Shown here in pieces: positions 8,558-20,056 of a stretch of 64,000 bases of DNA. Under the pieces are notes generated by a model. The model worked only from the letters and a program-made list of their open reading frames with translations. It searched no databases and was not told where the DNA came from. The stretch comes from Syntrophaceae bacterium (GTDB lineage Bacteria; Desulfobacterota; Syntrophia; Syntrophales; Smithellaceae). A program made the translations under genes and the position numbers. The number at the start of each line of letters is the position of its first letter. Within the stretch, counting starts at the first letter, position 1. The stretch is from positions 62,001 to 126,000 of the forward strand of contig JAHDKI010000011.1 in NCBI GenBank assembly GCA_018436925.1, read 5' to 3'.

Positions 8558-9553
8558 TCACCCGCCGATATCAGACATGTCGCGATGACATTTCTTTAAG
8601 TGCCGGTCTGTACAGTCCAGATCGTGATGTGCCGGTTTCAGAAGAATGGCCTGGGAAATCAAATCTTGCAAAACGTCGTCATCACATGACGCCGACAACG
8701 GTTTTTTCAAATCGATTTCCTCGTCACGAAGCAGGCAGGCGCGCAATTTGCCGTCCGCAGTCAGACGCAGACGATTGCAGGTGGCGCAGAAATGGCTGCT
8801 CACAGGATGAATAAACCCGATTTCTCCCAGACCGCCGGAGAGGCGATAAATTTCCGCGGGGCCATCTGATATGAATTTTTTCTTGCCGAGAGGCTCCAGT
8901 TGATAATGTTCCATGATCTTGTTTCTCAGCACGGACATCGGGAGAAAACAACCCTGCGTTGCCGTATTGACCTCGCTGATCGGCATCAGTTCTATAAAAC
9001 GAATCTGGAACGGCTTGTTAGCAGCCAGTCGCGCAAAATCCAGAACTTCATCGTCGTTAAATCCTTTAATCGCTACGACATTGATCTTGATCGGGGAGAA
9101 TCCCGCTTTTTCAGCGGCCGCAATTCCTCTGAGCACCGATTTGAGATCTCCTCCCCGCGTAATCTCGCGATAGCGATCCGGATTCATCGAATCCAGGCTG
9201 ATATTCACACGGCGAAGACCGGCTTTATAAATGGCCTCGGCCATATTTTCCAGGAGTATGCCGTTGGTCGTCAGACTGATATCCTGCAACCCTTCAATTT
9301 TCGCAAGGCGCGAAACAAAATCGACAAAATCCCTTCGAAGCAACGGCTCGCCACCGGTCAGTCGAACCTTGATGAGCCCCATGCGAACCGCTGCCGATAT
9401 CACTCGGAGAATATCCTCATAACTCAGAATATCTTCATGGCCTTTCAAGGAAACGCCTTCCTTGGGACGACAATATTCACAGCGCAGATTGCAGCGGTCC
9501 GTAATGGAAACACGCAAATAGTTTATGGTGCGTTGATAGGTATCATGCAGCAT
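8558..9553 (-). CDS. moaA: GTP 3',8-cyclase MoaA
   Basis: A 331-residue radical SAM enzyme for the first step of molybdenum cofactor synthesis, turning GTP into 3',8-cyclo-7,8-dihydro-GTP. The N-terminal cluster motif CNLRCEYC is at 21-28. The C-terminal second cluster, CATCNRLRLTADGKLRACLL, has the CX2CX13C spacing diagnostic for MoaA, and GGEPLLR is present. The ATG at 9553 opens MLHDTYQRTINYLRVS, a typical start. No other moa, moe or mob gene is close, so it stands alone. The 61 bases separating it from the methyltransferase gene leave co-transcription uncertain. Confidence 0.95.
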   Translation of the reverse strand: MLHDTYQRTINYLRVSITDRCNLRCEYCRPKEGVSLKGHEDILSYEDILRVISAAVRMGLIKVRLTGGEPLLRRDFVDFVSRLAKIEGLQDISLTTNGILLENMAEAIYKAGLRRVNISLDSMNPDRYREITRGGDLKSVLRGIAAAEKAGFSPIKINVVAIKGFNDDEVLDFARLAANKPFQIRFIELMPISEVNTATQGCFLPMSVLRNKIMEHYQLEPLGKKKFISDGPAEIYRLSGGLGEIGFIHPVSSHFCATCNRLRLTADGKLRACLLRDEEIDLKKPLSASCDDDVLQDLISQAILLKPAHHDLDCTDRHLKKCHRDMSDIGG

Positions 9554-9690
9554 CGGAACAAAAACCCCTTACAGTATATGACTCGCGTTCAATAGCACAA
9601 AGACTCCGACAAAACAACTTGTGCCTGATAAACGGATAAACCATCGTCATCATTGAACTAGATGTTTGCATTTTTCATCCAAATCATCGC

Positions 9691-9719
9691 TTGACAGGCG
9701 CATCAATCTCGATTAGACA
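9691..9719 (+). promoter_or_regulatory. Promoter for greA
   Basis: A perfect TTGACA at 9691-9696 is followed after 17 bases by TAGACA at 9714-9719, a moderate -10. It lies in the divergent region between moaA and greA and would give a leader of about 65 bases before the greA ATG. Confidence 0.45.
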
Positions 9720-9793
9720 TGAAACCTCATCAGTCCTGCCTGTTGTTGAAGTCATCCTCACGCCAGCGCAAGGTCAAACAATCGGGAGCACGA

Positions 9794-10273
9794 ATGGAAA
9801 AGATACCCATCACCAAAGAAGGCTTTGATAAATTGAAAAAAGATTTGGACATCCTTAAAAATGTTCAAATTCCCGAAAACATCCGGGACATTGAAGTGGC
9901 CCGAGCCCATGGCGATCTCTCCGAAAATGCCGAGTATGCAGCAGCCAAGGAGCGGCAGTCGTATTTGCACGGCAAGTTGCAGGAACTCGAAAATAATTTG
10001 GCCTGCTGCAACATCATTGATTTAAAAAACAAGATCGGAGATAAAGTCGTCTTCGGTTGTTTTGTGACCATCGCGGATATCGACGGCGAAGAGTCGGACG
10101 AAATTAAATACCAGCTGGTAGGCCCTCTGGAATCCGATATCAACGTCAATAAAATCTCCGTGACGTCGCCAATTGGAAAAGCCTTGATTGGGAAAAGCAT
10201 CGAAAGTGAAATTACCGTGAAAACACCCGGCGGTACGCGCCGTTTTCAGATTATCGATATTTCTCCGGAGTAA
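9794..10273 (+). CDS. greA: Transcription elongation factor GreA
   Basis: A 159-residue GreA of standard length. The N-terminal coiled coil spans about residues 1-75 and contains the tip region EVARAHGDLSENAEYAAAKE with its acidic residues. The C-terminal FKBP-like domain ends with PIGKALIGKSIESEI and the final FQIIDI. GreA enters the secondary channel of RNA polymerase and stimulates cleavage of backtracked RNA. The ATG at 9794 follows GGGAG by five bases; an upstream in-frame ATG at 9719 would add 25 residues unlike the family. It is monocistronic, ending at a strong terminator shared with the opposing atp operon. Confidence 0.96.
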   Translation: MEKIPITKEGFDKLKKDLDILKNVQIPENIRDIEVARAHGDLSENAEYAAAKERQSYLHGKLQELENNLACCNIIDLKNKIGDKVVFGCFVTIADIDGEESDEIKYQLVGPLESDINVNKISVTSPIGKALIGKSIESEITVKTPGGTRRFQIIDISPE

Positions 10274-10293
10274 GCTCTGATCCATATGAAAAA

Positions 10294-10330
10294 AAGGCAG
10301 CCCTTTTTGCAATGGGCTGCCTTGTTTTTT
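10294..10330. terminator. Bidirectional rho-independent terminator between greA and atpC
   Basis: The ten-base stem AAGGCAGCCC (10294-10303) pairs with GGGCTGCCTT (10314-10323) around a ten-base loop. TTTTTT follows on the plus strand, and an A run before the stem provides the U tract for the minus strand. It can therefore end both greA and the ATP synthase operon. Confidence 0.9.
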
Positions 10331-10362
10331 CGAGGTCTATTCGTTCTTACTCTGCTCTTTTT

Positions 10363-10782
10363 TTAATGCAGGGTTGATTTCTCAGCAACACCAATGCGGT
10401 TAATGGCGCGAACTAGAGCCAGGCGCATTTTTTCATATTCGCTGGACTCCTTGGACAACCCAGCAAGCGCTGATTCCGCTTTTACTTTGGCCCTTTCCGC
10501 GCGATCTTTATCGATCGCATCGGCGCGTTCCGCTGTTTCAATCAAAACGGTTACTTTGCTGGCCGTAACTTCAGCGTAACCCGTGTTGACGGCATAAAAG
10601 TATTTCTTTCCATCGGCGATGAAGTACAATTCGCCGATATCCACGGAGGTTAGAAAGGGCTCATGGCCTCTAAGCACGCCGAACTCGCCTTCCGTTCCGG
10701 GAATGGTGACTTCTTCCACTTTTCCAGAAAACACCATTTTTTCCGGTGTGACCACTTCAAGTGTCAATAAATCTTCCGACAT
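10363..10782 (-). CDS. atpC: ATP synthase F1 subunit epsilon
   Basis: A 139-residue epsilon subunit. The N-terminal beta-sandwich, with the family block [18 protein letters not shown] near residues 27-44, is followed by a C-terminal helical hairpin from about residue 88. Epsilon sits in the central stalk and can inhibit ATP hydrolysis. It is the last gene of the leftward atp operon, 15 bases after atpD, and is followed by the shared terminator. Confidence 0.95.
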   Translation of the reverse strand: MSEDLLTLEVVTPEKMVFSGKVEEVTIPGTEGEFGVLRGHEPFLTSVDIGELYFIADGKKYFYAVNTGYAEVTASKVTVLIETAERADAIDKDRAERAKVKAESALAGLSKESSEYEKMRLALVRAINRIGVAEKSTLH

Positions 10783-10797
10783 AACCTTCCTCGCTTA

Positions 10798-12237
<1,440 letters not shown>

Positions 12238-12262
12238 TCACGCGCGACGTGCCGCCGCAATA

Positions 12263-13138
12263 TCATCCTTTGGCCAAAGCTTCCGTTCCGCCGACGATAT
12301 CCATCAGTTCTGCAGTAATTGCCGCCTGGCGAGCCTTGTTCATTTTTAACGTAAGCGATCGAATCAATTCCTCACAGTTGCTCGTAGCGTTGTCCATGGC
12401 CGCCATGCGCGCGCCGTTTTCACCGGCCGACGTCTCCAAAAGCGCTCTGAAAATCAGAACATGAACGTACATCGGCAACAGCTTCTGAAGCAGAACTTCC
12501 TCCGACGGTTCATACGAATAATCCACATTGGATTCGCCGTCGCCGTCCATTTCCTGACCGATCGACGGAAGCGGAAACAAGCGAACCACCGAAGGACGCT
12601 GAATGGAAACATTAACAAACTGATTGTAGATCAAATACAGCTCGTCATACTCTTCTTTGATGAACGCGGGGATGACTTCGTCGGCGATTTCCGCAGCGAG
12701 AGTCATGTCAAACCGGCTTAAAACATCCACTTTGTGGGCGAGAATGTTTGCTTTTTTCCGGAAATAGTCCCGCCCTTTCCGGCCGACATTGATCATGCCG
12801 ACTTCTTTGTTTTCGGCGGTCTTTTCCCTTAGGAATCGTTCCGTCGCCTTAATCAGGTTCGTATTAAAGCCGCCGCACAAACCGCGGTCGGATGTCATAC
12901 AAATCACCCGAACTCTTTTCGGTTCGCGGACCGCCAGCAACGGATGGGATATGCTCTCCGCACGCCCTGCCAGAGAGTTCAGCACGTCCATGAACTTCCC
13001 GGCGTAAGGCCGGAAATTCTCCATTTTCATTTGCGCCGACTTGAATTTGGAAGCAGCGACCATGTTCATGGCGCGCGTAATCTGCTTCGTTTTCTGAACG
13101 GCACTAACTTTTCTTTTAATATCTTTGAGCGAGGGCAC
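12263..13138 (-). CDS. atpG: ATP synthase F1 subunit gamma
   Basis: A 291-residue gamma subunit, the rotating central shaft. The conserved N-terminus MPSLKDIKRKVSAVQKTKQI, the middle SDRGLCGGFN block and the C-terminal helix ELIRSLTLKMNKARQAAI are all present. It sits in the canonical position between atpA and atpD. Confidence 0.96.
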   Translation of the reverse strand: MPSLKDIKRKVSAVQKTKQITRAMNMVAASKFKSAQMKMENFRPYAGKFMDVLNSLAGRAESISHPLLAVREPKRVRVICMTSDRGLCGGFNTNLIKATERFLREKTAENKEVGMINVGRKGRDYFRKKANILAHKVDVLSRFDMTLAAEIADEVIPAFIKEEYDELYLIYNQFVNVSIQRPSVVRLFPLPSIGQEMDGDGESNVDYSYEPSEEVLLQKLLPMYVHVLIFRALLETSAGENGARMAAMDNATSNCEELIRSLTLKMNKARQAAITAELMDIVGGTEALAKG

Positions 13139-13215
13139 GTAAAACTCCTCTCAACCTTTATTGAAGATGACCGTCGCGTCTTTTATCAGGCAACGACGCG
13201 GTTTGAACCTTTCAA

Positions 13216-14730
13216 TTAGTCAGCCACAAAAACAGAGTCGAAAGCCGTCAGCATATCTTTCATCTTTTTCTCCAGATCAGGAGAAATAATCTGTTTTTCG
13301 TCTATTTCCTTCAAAATATCTGCGTGTTCGCTTTTCACATAGCTCAAAAGCTGCTGTTCGTAAACGAGAACCTTGTCCACGGGAATTTTATCAATGAACC
13401 CGCGGCTGCCGGCAAAGAGAACGGTTACTTCTTCGCCCAGAGACATGGGTTTGAACTGCGGTTGTTTGAGCAATTCGACCAGGCGCACGCCGCGGTCCAA
13501 CTGGGCCTGCGTGGACTTATCCAGGTCGGATCCGAACTGGGCAAAGGCCGCCAGTTCACGATACTGGGCCAAATCGAGCTTCAGCGTCCCGGCAACCTGC
13601 TTCATCGCCTTCACCTGAGCGGCGCCGCCGACGCGGGACACGGACAGACCAACGTTGATGGCCGGACGAATACCGGAGAAGAACAGACTCGGTTCGAGAT
13701 AGACCTGACCGTCCGTAATCGAAATCACGTTCGTCGGAATATAGGCCGACACGTCACCGGCCTGGGTTTCGATGATCGGCAAAGCGGTAAGCGACCCGCC
13801 GCCCAGATCGGCGCTGACACGCGCCGCTCTTTCCAGCAGCCGGGAATGGTTGTAGAAAATATCACCGGGATAGGCTTCACGTCCGGGCGGACGGCGAAGC
13901 AGAAGCGAAATTTGACGATAGGCCACGGCCTGTTTGGACAAATCGTCGTAAATGATCAGAGCATCCTGTCCGTTGTCGCGGAAATATTCGCCGATACTGC
14001 AACCGGCGTAGGCTGCGATGTACTGAAGGGTGGCCGGATCGGAGGCGCAACCTGCAACGACACAGGTGTAAGATAATGCATCGTTCTGTTTGAGTCTTTC
14101 CACAACCTGCGCCACGGTGGATTTTTTCTGGCCGATGGCGACATAGATGCATTTAATGCCGGTATCTTTCTGACGAATAATGGCATCCACGCAGATGGCG
14201 GTTTTACCGATCTGGCGGTCGCCGATGACCAATTCGCGCTGACCGCGTCCGATCGGCGTCATGGCGTCAATGGCTTTCAGACCCGTATACATGGGCTGGT
14301 TAACCGGCTGGCGCTGAATCACGCCGGGGGCAACCATTTCAATGCGGCGGAACTCTTTGGTTTCGATCGGACCCTTGCCGTCCAGCGGGGTGCCGGTCGC
14401 GTCGATAACGCGTCCCAGCAGGGCTTCGCCGACGGGCACCTGAGCGATCTTTCCGGTTCTTTTGACGATGTCGCCTTCCTTGATATGAGTGACTTCACCC
14501 AAAACGGCAACACCGACATTGTCGGCTTCCAGGTTGAGCACCATCCCGAGAATCCCTCCGGGAAATTCCAGAAGCTCCATGGCCATAGCATTTTGAACGC
14601 CGTATACGCGAGCGATACCGTCGCCGACGGAAAGGACCGTTCCCGTTTCGCTTATGTCAAGCTTCTTCTCGTAGCTTTTGATCTGCTCAGAAATAATTTG
14701 ACTAATTTCTTCCGCCTTGATTGTTTCCAT
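13216..14730 (-). CDS. atpA: ATP synthase F1 subunit alpha
   Basis: A 504-residue alpha subunit, forming the non-catalytic nucleotide sites of the F1 hexamer. It begins [24 protein letters not shown] ([13 protein letters not shown]) and carries the P-loop GDRQIGKTA near 170 and the [16 protein letters not shown] block. The length is typical. It follows atpH by only three bases, so translation is probably coupled. Confidence 0.97.
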   Translation of the reverse strand: METIKAEEISQIISEQIKSYEKKLDISETGTVLSVGDGIARVYGVQNAMAMELLEFPGGILGMVLNLEADNVGVAVLGEVTHIKEGDIVKRTGKIAQVPVGEALLGRVIDATGTPLDGKGPIETKEFRRIEMVAPGVIQRQPVNQPMYTGLKAIDAMTPIGRGQRELVIGDRQIGKTAICVDAIIRQKDTGIKCIYVAIGQKKSTVAQVVERLKQNDALSYTCVVAGCASDPATLQYIAAYAGCSIGEYFRDNGQDALIIYDDLSKQAVAYRQISLLLRRPPGREAYPGDIFYNHSRLLERAARVSADLGGGSLTALPIIETQAGDVSAYIPTNVISITDGQVYLEPSLFFSGIRPAINVGLSVSRVGGAAQVKAMKQVAGTLKLDLAQYRELAAFAQFGSDLDKSTQAQLDRGVRLVELLKQPQFKPMSLGEEVTVLFAGSRGFIDKIPVDKVLVYEQQLLSYVKSEHADILKEIDEKQIISPDLEKKMKDMLTAFDSVFVAD

Positions 14731-14733
14731 GCC

Positions 14734-15276
14734 TTATCTAGCCTCCCCTAAGAGATTCCTCATATTGTTTAACTGGCTTTTGATGCTGCCGTCATACAGC
14801 GTATCACCAACACCAATTACGATGCCGCCTAAAAGATTCTGGTCGGTTTCAACCGTCACATCCACCTGCTTGCCGGTCATTCTTTCCAGAGCGGATGTTA
14901 CATAATTCAGCATATCCGCAGACAAAGGAAACGCGGTCTTCACGGTCACGCGCAATTTTTTCAGCGCCTCGTCCATCATTTGCCGGTAGCAGCTTTCAAT
15001 ATCCGCCAGAACATCCATTCTGCGTTTGTCGATGAGCAACTTCAAAAAATTTACAGTCATCGGCGAGAGCTTCATTCTTGAAATAATCTGTTCGAGCACT
15101 TGCTTTTTGTTGTCCTGCTCGAAAATCGGATTGGCAAGAAATTCTTTCAAGGACTGGTTTTGAGATACAACGGATGAAAACTGCCGGAGCTCGTCATAAT
15201 ATTTTTCGAGCATTTTTTCTTCCTCGGCAATCTCAAAAAAGGCGCGGGCATAACGTTTGGCAATATTGCTGATCAA
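14734..15276 (-). CDS. atpH: ATP synthase F1 subunit delta
   Basis: A 180-residue delta subunit that joins the peripheral stalk to the top of F1. The N-terminal domain contains AKRYARAFFEIA, and the C-terminal segment DQNLLGGIVIGVGDTLYDGS is a family signature. The ATG at 15276 overlaps the atpF stop in an ATGA arrangement. Confidence 0.94.
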   Translation of the reverse strand: MISNIAKRYARAFFEIAEEEKMLEKYYDELRQFSSVVSQNQSLKEFLANPIFEQDNKKQVLEQIISRMKLSPMTVNFLKLLIDKRRMDVLADIESCYRQMMDEALKKLRVTVKTAFPLSADMLNYVTSALERMTGKQVDVTVETDQNLLGGIVIGVGDTLYDGSIKSQLNNMRNLLGEAR

Positions 15277-15863
15277 TGTTTGTTCACCACCTTATCCATG
15301 TATTCCTTGATCATGGCTTCATGATCCTGAGCGGTAATATTTCTTTTGAGAATGTCTTCGGCCATTTCAACAGAGAGCTGGACGGCTTCCTGACGCAACT
15401 GAATGGACGCTTTTTTGAGCTCCTGTTGAATGCGAGCCTGAGCATCTTCCTTCATTTTGGCCGCAACCTTGTGGGCATCCTCGATGATTTTCTGCTTCTC
15501 GGTTTCGCCCTGGGCTTTGATCATCTCGAAGATGCCGTCAATTTCCGCGGACGCCTTGTCGATTTTTTCCGAATATTCTCGATACTGCGATTCAGCTTCC
15601 GCCTTTTGTGTGGAAGCGCTTTCGAGGGACTCTTTAATCTCCTTGCGGCGATCGACAAAGAAACTTTTCATCCGCTTGCCTAAAAGCCAGACGATCAAAC
15701 CCACCAGAATGGCGAAATTAAACGTTTTTTCAGCAAGATGAATCCAGTCGTCCTTGGTATAGCCCCCGCCTTCTCCACTGGCATAAGCCAGCGACGCGAA
15801 AGCCAGGACAAAGATAAGAGTCAGAATCAGATTCCAGCGGATGGTTTTTAACAGACGATTCAT
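15273..15863 (-). CDS. atpF: ATP synthase F0 subunit b
   Basis: A 196-residue b subunit of the peripheral stalk. Two hydrophobic stretches are seen: an N-terminal segment (about 10-28) ending AYASGEGGG, which looks like a cleavable signal peptide, and the true membrane anchor FNFAILVGLIVWLLG at about 49-63. A long charged coiled coil follows. The extra leader is unlike E. coli b but, as I recall, occurs in deltaproteobacterial homologues. It overlaps the neighbouring stalk gene by four bases at each end. No a or c subunit gene is present here. Confidence 0.92.
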   Translation of the reverse strand: MNRLLKTIRWNLILTLIFVLAFASLAYASGEGGGYTKDDWIHLAEKTFNFAILVGLIVWLLGKRMKSFFVDRRKEIKESLESASTQKAEAESQYREYSEKIDKASAEIDGIFEMIKAQGETEKQKIIEDAHKVAAKMKEDAQARIQQELKKASIQLRQEAVQLSVEMAEDILKRNITAQDHEAMIKEYMDKVVNKH

Positions 15864-16294
15864 TGAACGCTCCTTCCCAGAACCTTCGTTGCAATGTCAA
15901 CAGACAACGTCCTGGACTGGCTTTGCAAAACCTGCCTTGCAGCGGCGACTTCCTTTTCCATCTTGTCCTGAAATTCCTGGGCCATGGCGGGAATTTCATT
16001 GCGGACCGCATCGAGAACTTTTTGAGCTTCCTTCGAGCCCTCGGCAATCACTTCTTTTTTCAGGTCGGCGGCCTTCGACTTGGCCAGATGCAGCTTTTCA
16101 TCATACTCCGCCACCCTCTTTTCGACAGACTCTTGAAACAGCCGGACTTCATTGTCGAGCTCTTCAAGCTGTTTTTTTCGCCGGTCAATAATGGAAAGGA
16201 TGGGTTTGTAAAGAAGAGCATTCAGGATGAACATGAAAATAATGAAAATGGCCATCATGACCAGAAGCGTATAATCAGGAATTACTTGAACCAC
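15860..16294 (-). CDS. atpF': ATP synthase F0 subunit b' (second stalk subunit)
   Basis: A 144-residue protein with one N-terminal membrane span (about residues 10-30, rich in Leu, Met and Ile) and a charged coiled coil beginning near KPILSIIDRRKKQ. It is the divergent b' partner that forms a heterodimeric stalk with the b subunit encoded next to it, an arrangement typical of deltaproteobacteria, cyanobacteria and alphaproteobacteria. It is the first gene of the operon. Confidence 0.9.
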   Translation of the reverse strand: MVQVIPDYTLLVMMAIFIIFMFILNALLYKPILSIIDRRKKQLEELDNEVRLFQESVEKRVAEYDEKLHLAKSKAADLKKEVIAEGSKEAQKVLDAVRNEIPAMAQEFQDKMEKEVAAARQVLQSQSRTLSVDIATKVLGRSVQ

Positions 16295-16471
16295 AACGCA
16301 CCTCGCGCTTGTCTTTATTAAAGCCCTGCTTGAGAATGACTCTCAACCGAACGGGACTTTGCGGAAAATGTTAAAGACCCCTTTTGATGACACCTGACTG
16401 GAGCTGATCGACTGCAAGACATTCTGACATTTGCCTGAGAGCCTACAAGCTTCCCGTAAGGGCGGGACTTA

Positions 16472-16500
16472 CTAATCATACAGTCGATGGCTTGTCAAGC
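16472..16500 (-). promoter_or_regulatory. Candidate promoter for the ATP synthase operon
   Basis: On the minus strand TTGACA (16500-16495) is followed after 17 bases by TTAGTA (16477-16472). It lies in the 277-base gap between the bactofilin gene and atpF', and would give a leader of about 170 bases. The -10 is weak and no other element in the gap stands out. Confidence 0.4.
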
Positions 16501-16571
16501 TTTTTTATGACCGGCGGTCTAGAATTTTTAAAATCGCTGTTTAGAAAAGAATATCCAACAGATAACTTATT

Positions 16572-16946
16572 CTAATCCACCGTGCGTTCATTTTTTTTCG
16601 ACGAGGATTCCAGCATGTGTGACCGGCCGTCAAATAACGCCCCTTCCTGCATCACAAAAACAGGCGTGCGCACGTCTCCAAACAATCTTCCCGTGGCTTG
16701 AATACTGATCTTTTCTTTCACCTCGACGGAGCCGTGCACTTCTCCGCCGATGAACACCTCGTTCACTACAATATTGGCCTTCACCATGGCGGATTCTCCG
16801 ACATCGACAGACCCTTCACCAAAGATTTCCCCCTGGAAGTCGCCGTCAATGCGAACCATCCCTTTAAAGATTAACTTGCCGACAAACTCCGCCCCCTTTC
16901 CCAAAAAAGCCTTGAGTTCCTGTGCCTCCTTTTTCTTTTCCCACAT
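16572..16946 (-). CDS. Bactofilin
   Basis: A 124-residue bactofilin-domain (DUF583) protein. The core consists of repeated short beta-strand units of the right-handed beta-helix (GKLIFKGMVRIDGDFQGEI, then VKANIVVNEVFIGGEVHG and so on), flanked by short charged tails. Bactofilins polymerise without nucleotides into cytoskeletal filaments and often guide cell-wall enzymes. Its place directly after rodA at the end of the mre operon supports a cell-shape role. AAGGAG lies six bases before the ATG at 16946. Confidence 0.9.
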   Translation of the reverse strand: MWEKKKEAQELKAFLGKGAEFVGKLIFKGMVRIDGDFQGEIFGEGSVDVGESAMVKANIVVNEVFIGGEVHGSVEVKEKISIQATGRLFGDVRTPVFVMQEGALFDGRSHMLESSSKKNERTVD

Positions 16947-16993
16947 GATCGTCTCCTTAAATCCGTTCAGAGTTAGACTCCCTGCAGATCCCC

Positions 16994-18109
16994 TCAGCGC
17001 TGGAGAATGAACCTCCGCACACTGACATTCATCAGCAATCCCACCGCCGCCAGAAGCGTAACCATCGCCGAACCGCCGTAGCTCATAAAGGGCAGCGGAA
17101 TGCCCACGACGGGAAGCAAGCCTAAAACCATACCCATGTTAATGATGACCTGCCAGGCAATCAATGCGCTGATACCAAAGGCCAGCATTGTGCCCAATAA
17201 ATCCTTCGAATGCAAGGCGATTTTCAGTCCCCAGACGATCAGCGACAGCAACATACTCAGAAGAATCATGCCCCCGACAAATCCCCACTCTTCGGCGAAC
17301 ACCGAAAAAACAAAATCGGTCTGCTGTTCGGGAAGAAACTTCAATTGTGTTTGCGACCCTTTCAGGAATCCTTTCCCGAAAAAGCCCCCGGAACCGATCG
17401 CAATCATCGACTGAAGGATATGGTAGCCGGTACCCAGAGGATCACGCTCCGGGGCAAGAAACGTCAGAAGACGTTCTTTCTGATAATCCTTTAAGAAATG
17501 CCAGGCCAGCGGGATCATGCACAAGAAAGCGCCGAATGCGATCAAAAGCGATTTCCAGTTGACCCCCATAAAAAGCGCAATGGAGGCGGCAATGATCACA
17601 AGCATCAATCCCGTTCCCAGGTCGGGTTGTTTCAGGACAAGCACAAAAGGCACGGCAACCAAAACCATGGGAATGAGCAGCTCCCGAAGCTTGTATGGCT
17701 CCATCGATTTATGGTCATCAAAATACCTGGCCAAGACAAGGATCAACATCAGTTTCGCCAGCTCGGAGGGTTGAACGGTGATCGGTCCGAAGACCAGCCA
17801 GCGCTGCGCGCCGTGAGACGCGTGCCCAAAAACCATCACCGCGACAAGCAGCACAAGGGTCGCGCCGTAGATCACATAGGCAAACTCATTGATGACCCGA
17901 TAATCAATGAGAAACATGATGACCATAAATACCAGACCGACCAGAATCCATTGAAGTTGCTTAAGGTAAAGCGGCGCGACCGAATCCACTTGCGAAACGC
18001 CGGAAGAATAAATATTCACCACTCCGATGCCGCAGATGGCAAGCACCAGCCCCAACAAGGTCCAGTCAAAATGCTGGAAAATTCGACGATCAAACTTCAA
18101 AAAAATCAT
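16994..18109 (-). CDS. rodA: Peptidoglycan glycosyltransferase RodA
   Basis: A 371-residue SEDS-family polytopic membrane protein with about ten hydrophobic segments. Signature blocks include GAQRWLVFGPITVQPSELAK, QPDLGTG and the C-terminal PFMSYGGSAM. RodA polymerises lipid II into glycan strands in the elongasome, working with the PBP2 encoded 51 bases upstream. Length and motifs are normal for RodA rather than FtsW, and the operon context agrees. Confidence 0.95.
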   Translation of the reverse strand: MIFLKFDRRIFQHFDWTLLGLVLAICGIGVVNIYSSGVSQVDSVAPLYLKQLQWILVGLVFMVIMFLIDYRVINEFAYVIYGATLVLLVAVMVFGHASHGAQRWLVFGPITVQPSELAKLMLILVLARYFDDHKSMEPYKLRELLIPMVLVAVPFVLVLKQPDLGTGLMLVIIAASIALFMGVNWKSLLIAFGAFLCMIPLAWHFLKDYQKERLLTFLAPERDPLGTGYHILQSMIAIGSGGFFGKGFLKGSQTQLKFLPEQQTDFVFSVFAEEWGFVGGMILLSMLLSLIVWGLKIALHSKDLLGTMLAFGISALIAWQVIINMGMVLGLLPVVGIPLPFMSYGGSAMVTLLAAVGLLMNVSVRRFILQR

Positions 18110-18160
18110 ATTTATGCCGTTTCACTCCAACGATAGGATCGTAAAGATGGCATTCTAGCC

Positions 18161-20056
18161 CTACTGCCTGTGTAGGTTTTCATCGGTGGCCAGCAACTCC
18201 GGAGCCTGCCATCCCATTTGAGCTTTCTTTTTCCTGTCAAAGTGCGCCGCCAGGATTAGTCGGGCAATCGGAGCGGCCACCGCGCCGCCGGACCCTGCGT
18301 TCTCTGCGATCACCGCAACGACGATTTCCGGATTATTCGCGGGCGCAAAACAGACGAACAAAGCATGGTCTTTATGGAAAGCGGCAATTTTCTTTTCGCG
18401 TCTGGCTTTCTCATTTTGCGGCAGGCCGATGACCTGCGACGTTCCCGTTTTTCCGCACACCTCCGCGTCGGCAAGTCGGGCGGCCAGACCCGTCCCCCCC
18501 GGCGCGTTCACCGCGCCCCAAAGGGCTTTTTTCAAGATCGCCTGGGTCTGTTTGCTTAACTTGACGTCTCCTTTTTTTTCCGGATGAAATTCCTTGAGCG
18601 TCTTGCCGTCGGGCCGTTCGATGCGCTCAACCAGTCGAGGACGCCATAGCGTTCCGCCGTTGGCCAATGCCCCGTAAGCCACAGCCAGCTGCAGCGGCGT
18701 GGTCAAATTAAAGCCCTGCCCGATGGACACGGAAATGGTCTCGCCCAATTGCCAGGGCTCACCGCGGCGGGCCATTTTCCAGTCCCGGGTCGGAATCAAA
18801 CCTTTTCTTTCGTGGTTCAGAACGATCCCGGTATGTTCGCCCAAGCCGAACTGTTTGGCATAAAAAGCAATTTTATCCACCCCCAGCATTTTACCGACCG
18901 TGTAAAAATAGACATCACAGGACTCCACGAGCGCGCGGTTCAAATCAACCGACCCATGGCCATGCTTCTTCCAGCAACGATAGATTCGATTGCCCAGTTC
19001 GAAGGTGCCGTTGCAGTGTATTTTGGTTTCCGGCTTGATGATGCCTTCTTCCAGAGCGGCGGCGGCAACAATCAACTTATAGGTCGATCCCGGCGGATAC
19101 TGACCGGAGATGGCCCGGTTTGAAAGAGGATTGAGCGGATTGGTGTGAAGCTGGATCCATTCTTCCTGCGGAATTCCGCTGTTGAAAAGATTCGGATCAA
19201 ATGAGGGGGCGCTGACCATCGCCAAAATCGATCCGTCACGCGGATCCATCACAACCGCCGCACCGGCCTTGCCTTCAAAGGCCTTCCAGGCGGCTTTCTG
19301 GATGTCGGCGTCAATGGTCAAGACCACATTGGCGCCGGAAACCGGATCGATCCGGCCCAGATTTTTGATTTCTTTGCCGTGAACATTCACCTCTACGAGT
19401 TCCGCACCATGCCGGCCCCGAATATAGGAATCGAGAACCTTTTCCAGGCCAGCCTTTCCGAGAATATCTCCGGAAGAGTAATCGTCGGCGCCGCTTAAAA
19501 GCTCGTCCTTGCTGATTTCCCCGGTGTACCCGATAATCGGCGCGAGCATTTCGCCGTCCAGATAGAGCCGAACCGGGGTGACATCCACATAAACACCCGG
19601 CAGAGTCATGGCATTGGTTTCCACCAGCGCGACTTTTTCCAAAGGAACATTTTTTTCCAACCGCACGGGCAGATAGGGTCGGAGCGTTTTTGTGAGGGCG
19701 GCGTCCGCCCCCAGTTCGAAAGACTTCGAAGCATAGAGCGTTTTGAGCGTTTCGAACACTTGCTGGTGATCCCTACCCCGGCTCGGCATATACAGCACAT
19801 CAAAAGACGGCCGGTTATCGACCAGTGTGAGCCCTCTTCGGTCCAGAATCAGTCCCCGCAAAGGCTGGATCTTTCGAAACCGCACGGAATTATTTTCCGA
19901 CTTCTGTTTCAACTCATCGCCTTTGATAACCTGCAGGTACCACAGACGGCACACAATCACCAACGCCGCCGCCATCACGATCGCGATAATGAGGTTCAGC
20001 CGCTGACGATATTCAGAAGGTTCCGGCCCGTTGCGAAGAGTGCATTGATTTTCCAT
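18161..20056 (-). CDS. mrdA: Penicillin-binding protein 2 (elongation transpeptidase)
   Basis: A 631-residue class B PBP. A single membrane anchor lies near residues 20-42. The pedestal (PBP dimerisation) domain follows with RGLILDRRGLTL, and the transpeptidase domain carries the SxxK serine in PPGSTYKL, SCD at the SxN position and KTGTSQ. It crosslinks peptidoglycan during elongation. The ATG at 20056 has GAGGA eight bases upstream, so the start lies 44 bases inside mreD, consistent with coupled translation. Confidence 0.95.
   Translation of the reverse strand: MENQCTLRNGPEPSEYRQRLNLIIAIVMAAALVIVCRLWYLQVIKGDELKQKSENNSVRFRKIQPLRGLILDRRGLTLVDNRPSFDVLYMPSRGRDHQQVFETLKTLYASKSFELGADAALTKTLRPYLPVRLEKNVPLEKVALVETNAMTLPGVYVDVTPVRLYLDGEMLAPIIGYTGEISKDELLSGADDYSSGDILGKAGLEKVLDSYIRGRHGAELVEVNVHGKEIKNLGRIDPVSGANVVLTIDADIQKAAWKAFEGKAGAAVVMDPRDGSILAMVSAPSFDPNLFNSGIPQEEWIQLHTNPLNPLSNRAISGQYPPGSTYKLIVAAAALEEGIIKPETKIHCNGTFELGNRIYRCWKKHGHGSVDLNRALVESCDVYFYTVGKMLGVDKIAFYAKQFGLGEHTGIVLNHERKGLIPTRDWKMARRGEPWQLGETISVSIGQGFNLTTPLQLAVAYGALANGGTLWRPRLVERIERPDGKTLKEFHPEKKGDVKLSKQTQAILKKALWGAVNAPGGTGLAARLADAEVCGKTGTSQVIGLPQNEKARREKKIAAFHKDHALFVCFAPANNPEIVVAVIAENAGSGGAVAAPIARLILAAHFDRKKKAQMGWQAPELLATDENLHRQ

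Noticed and set aside
16501..16560. GACC-GCC-GGTC hairpin as bactofilin terminator
   Set aside because: The stem is four pairs and is followed by an A run, not a T run, in the needed direction.
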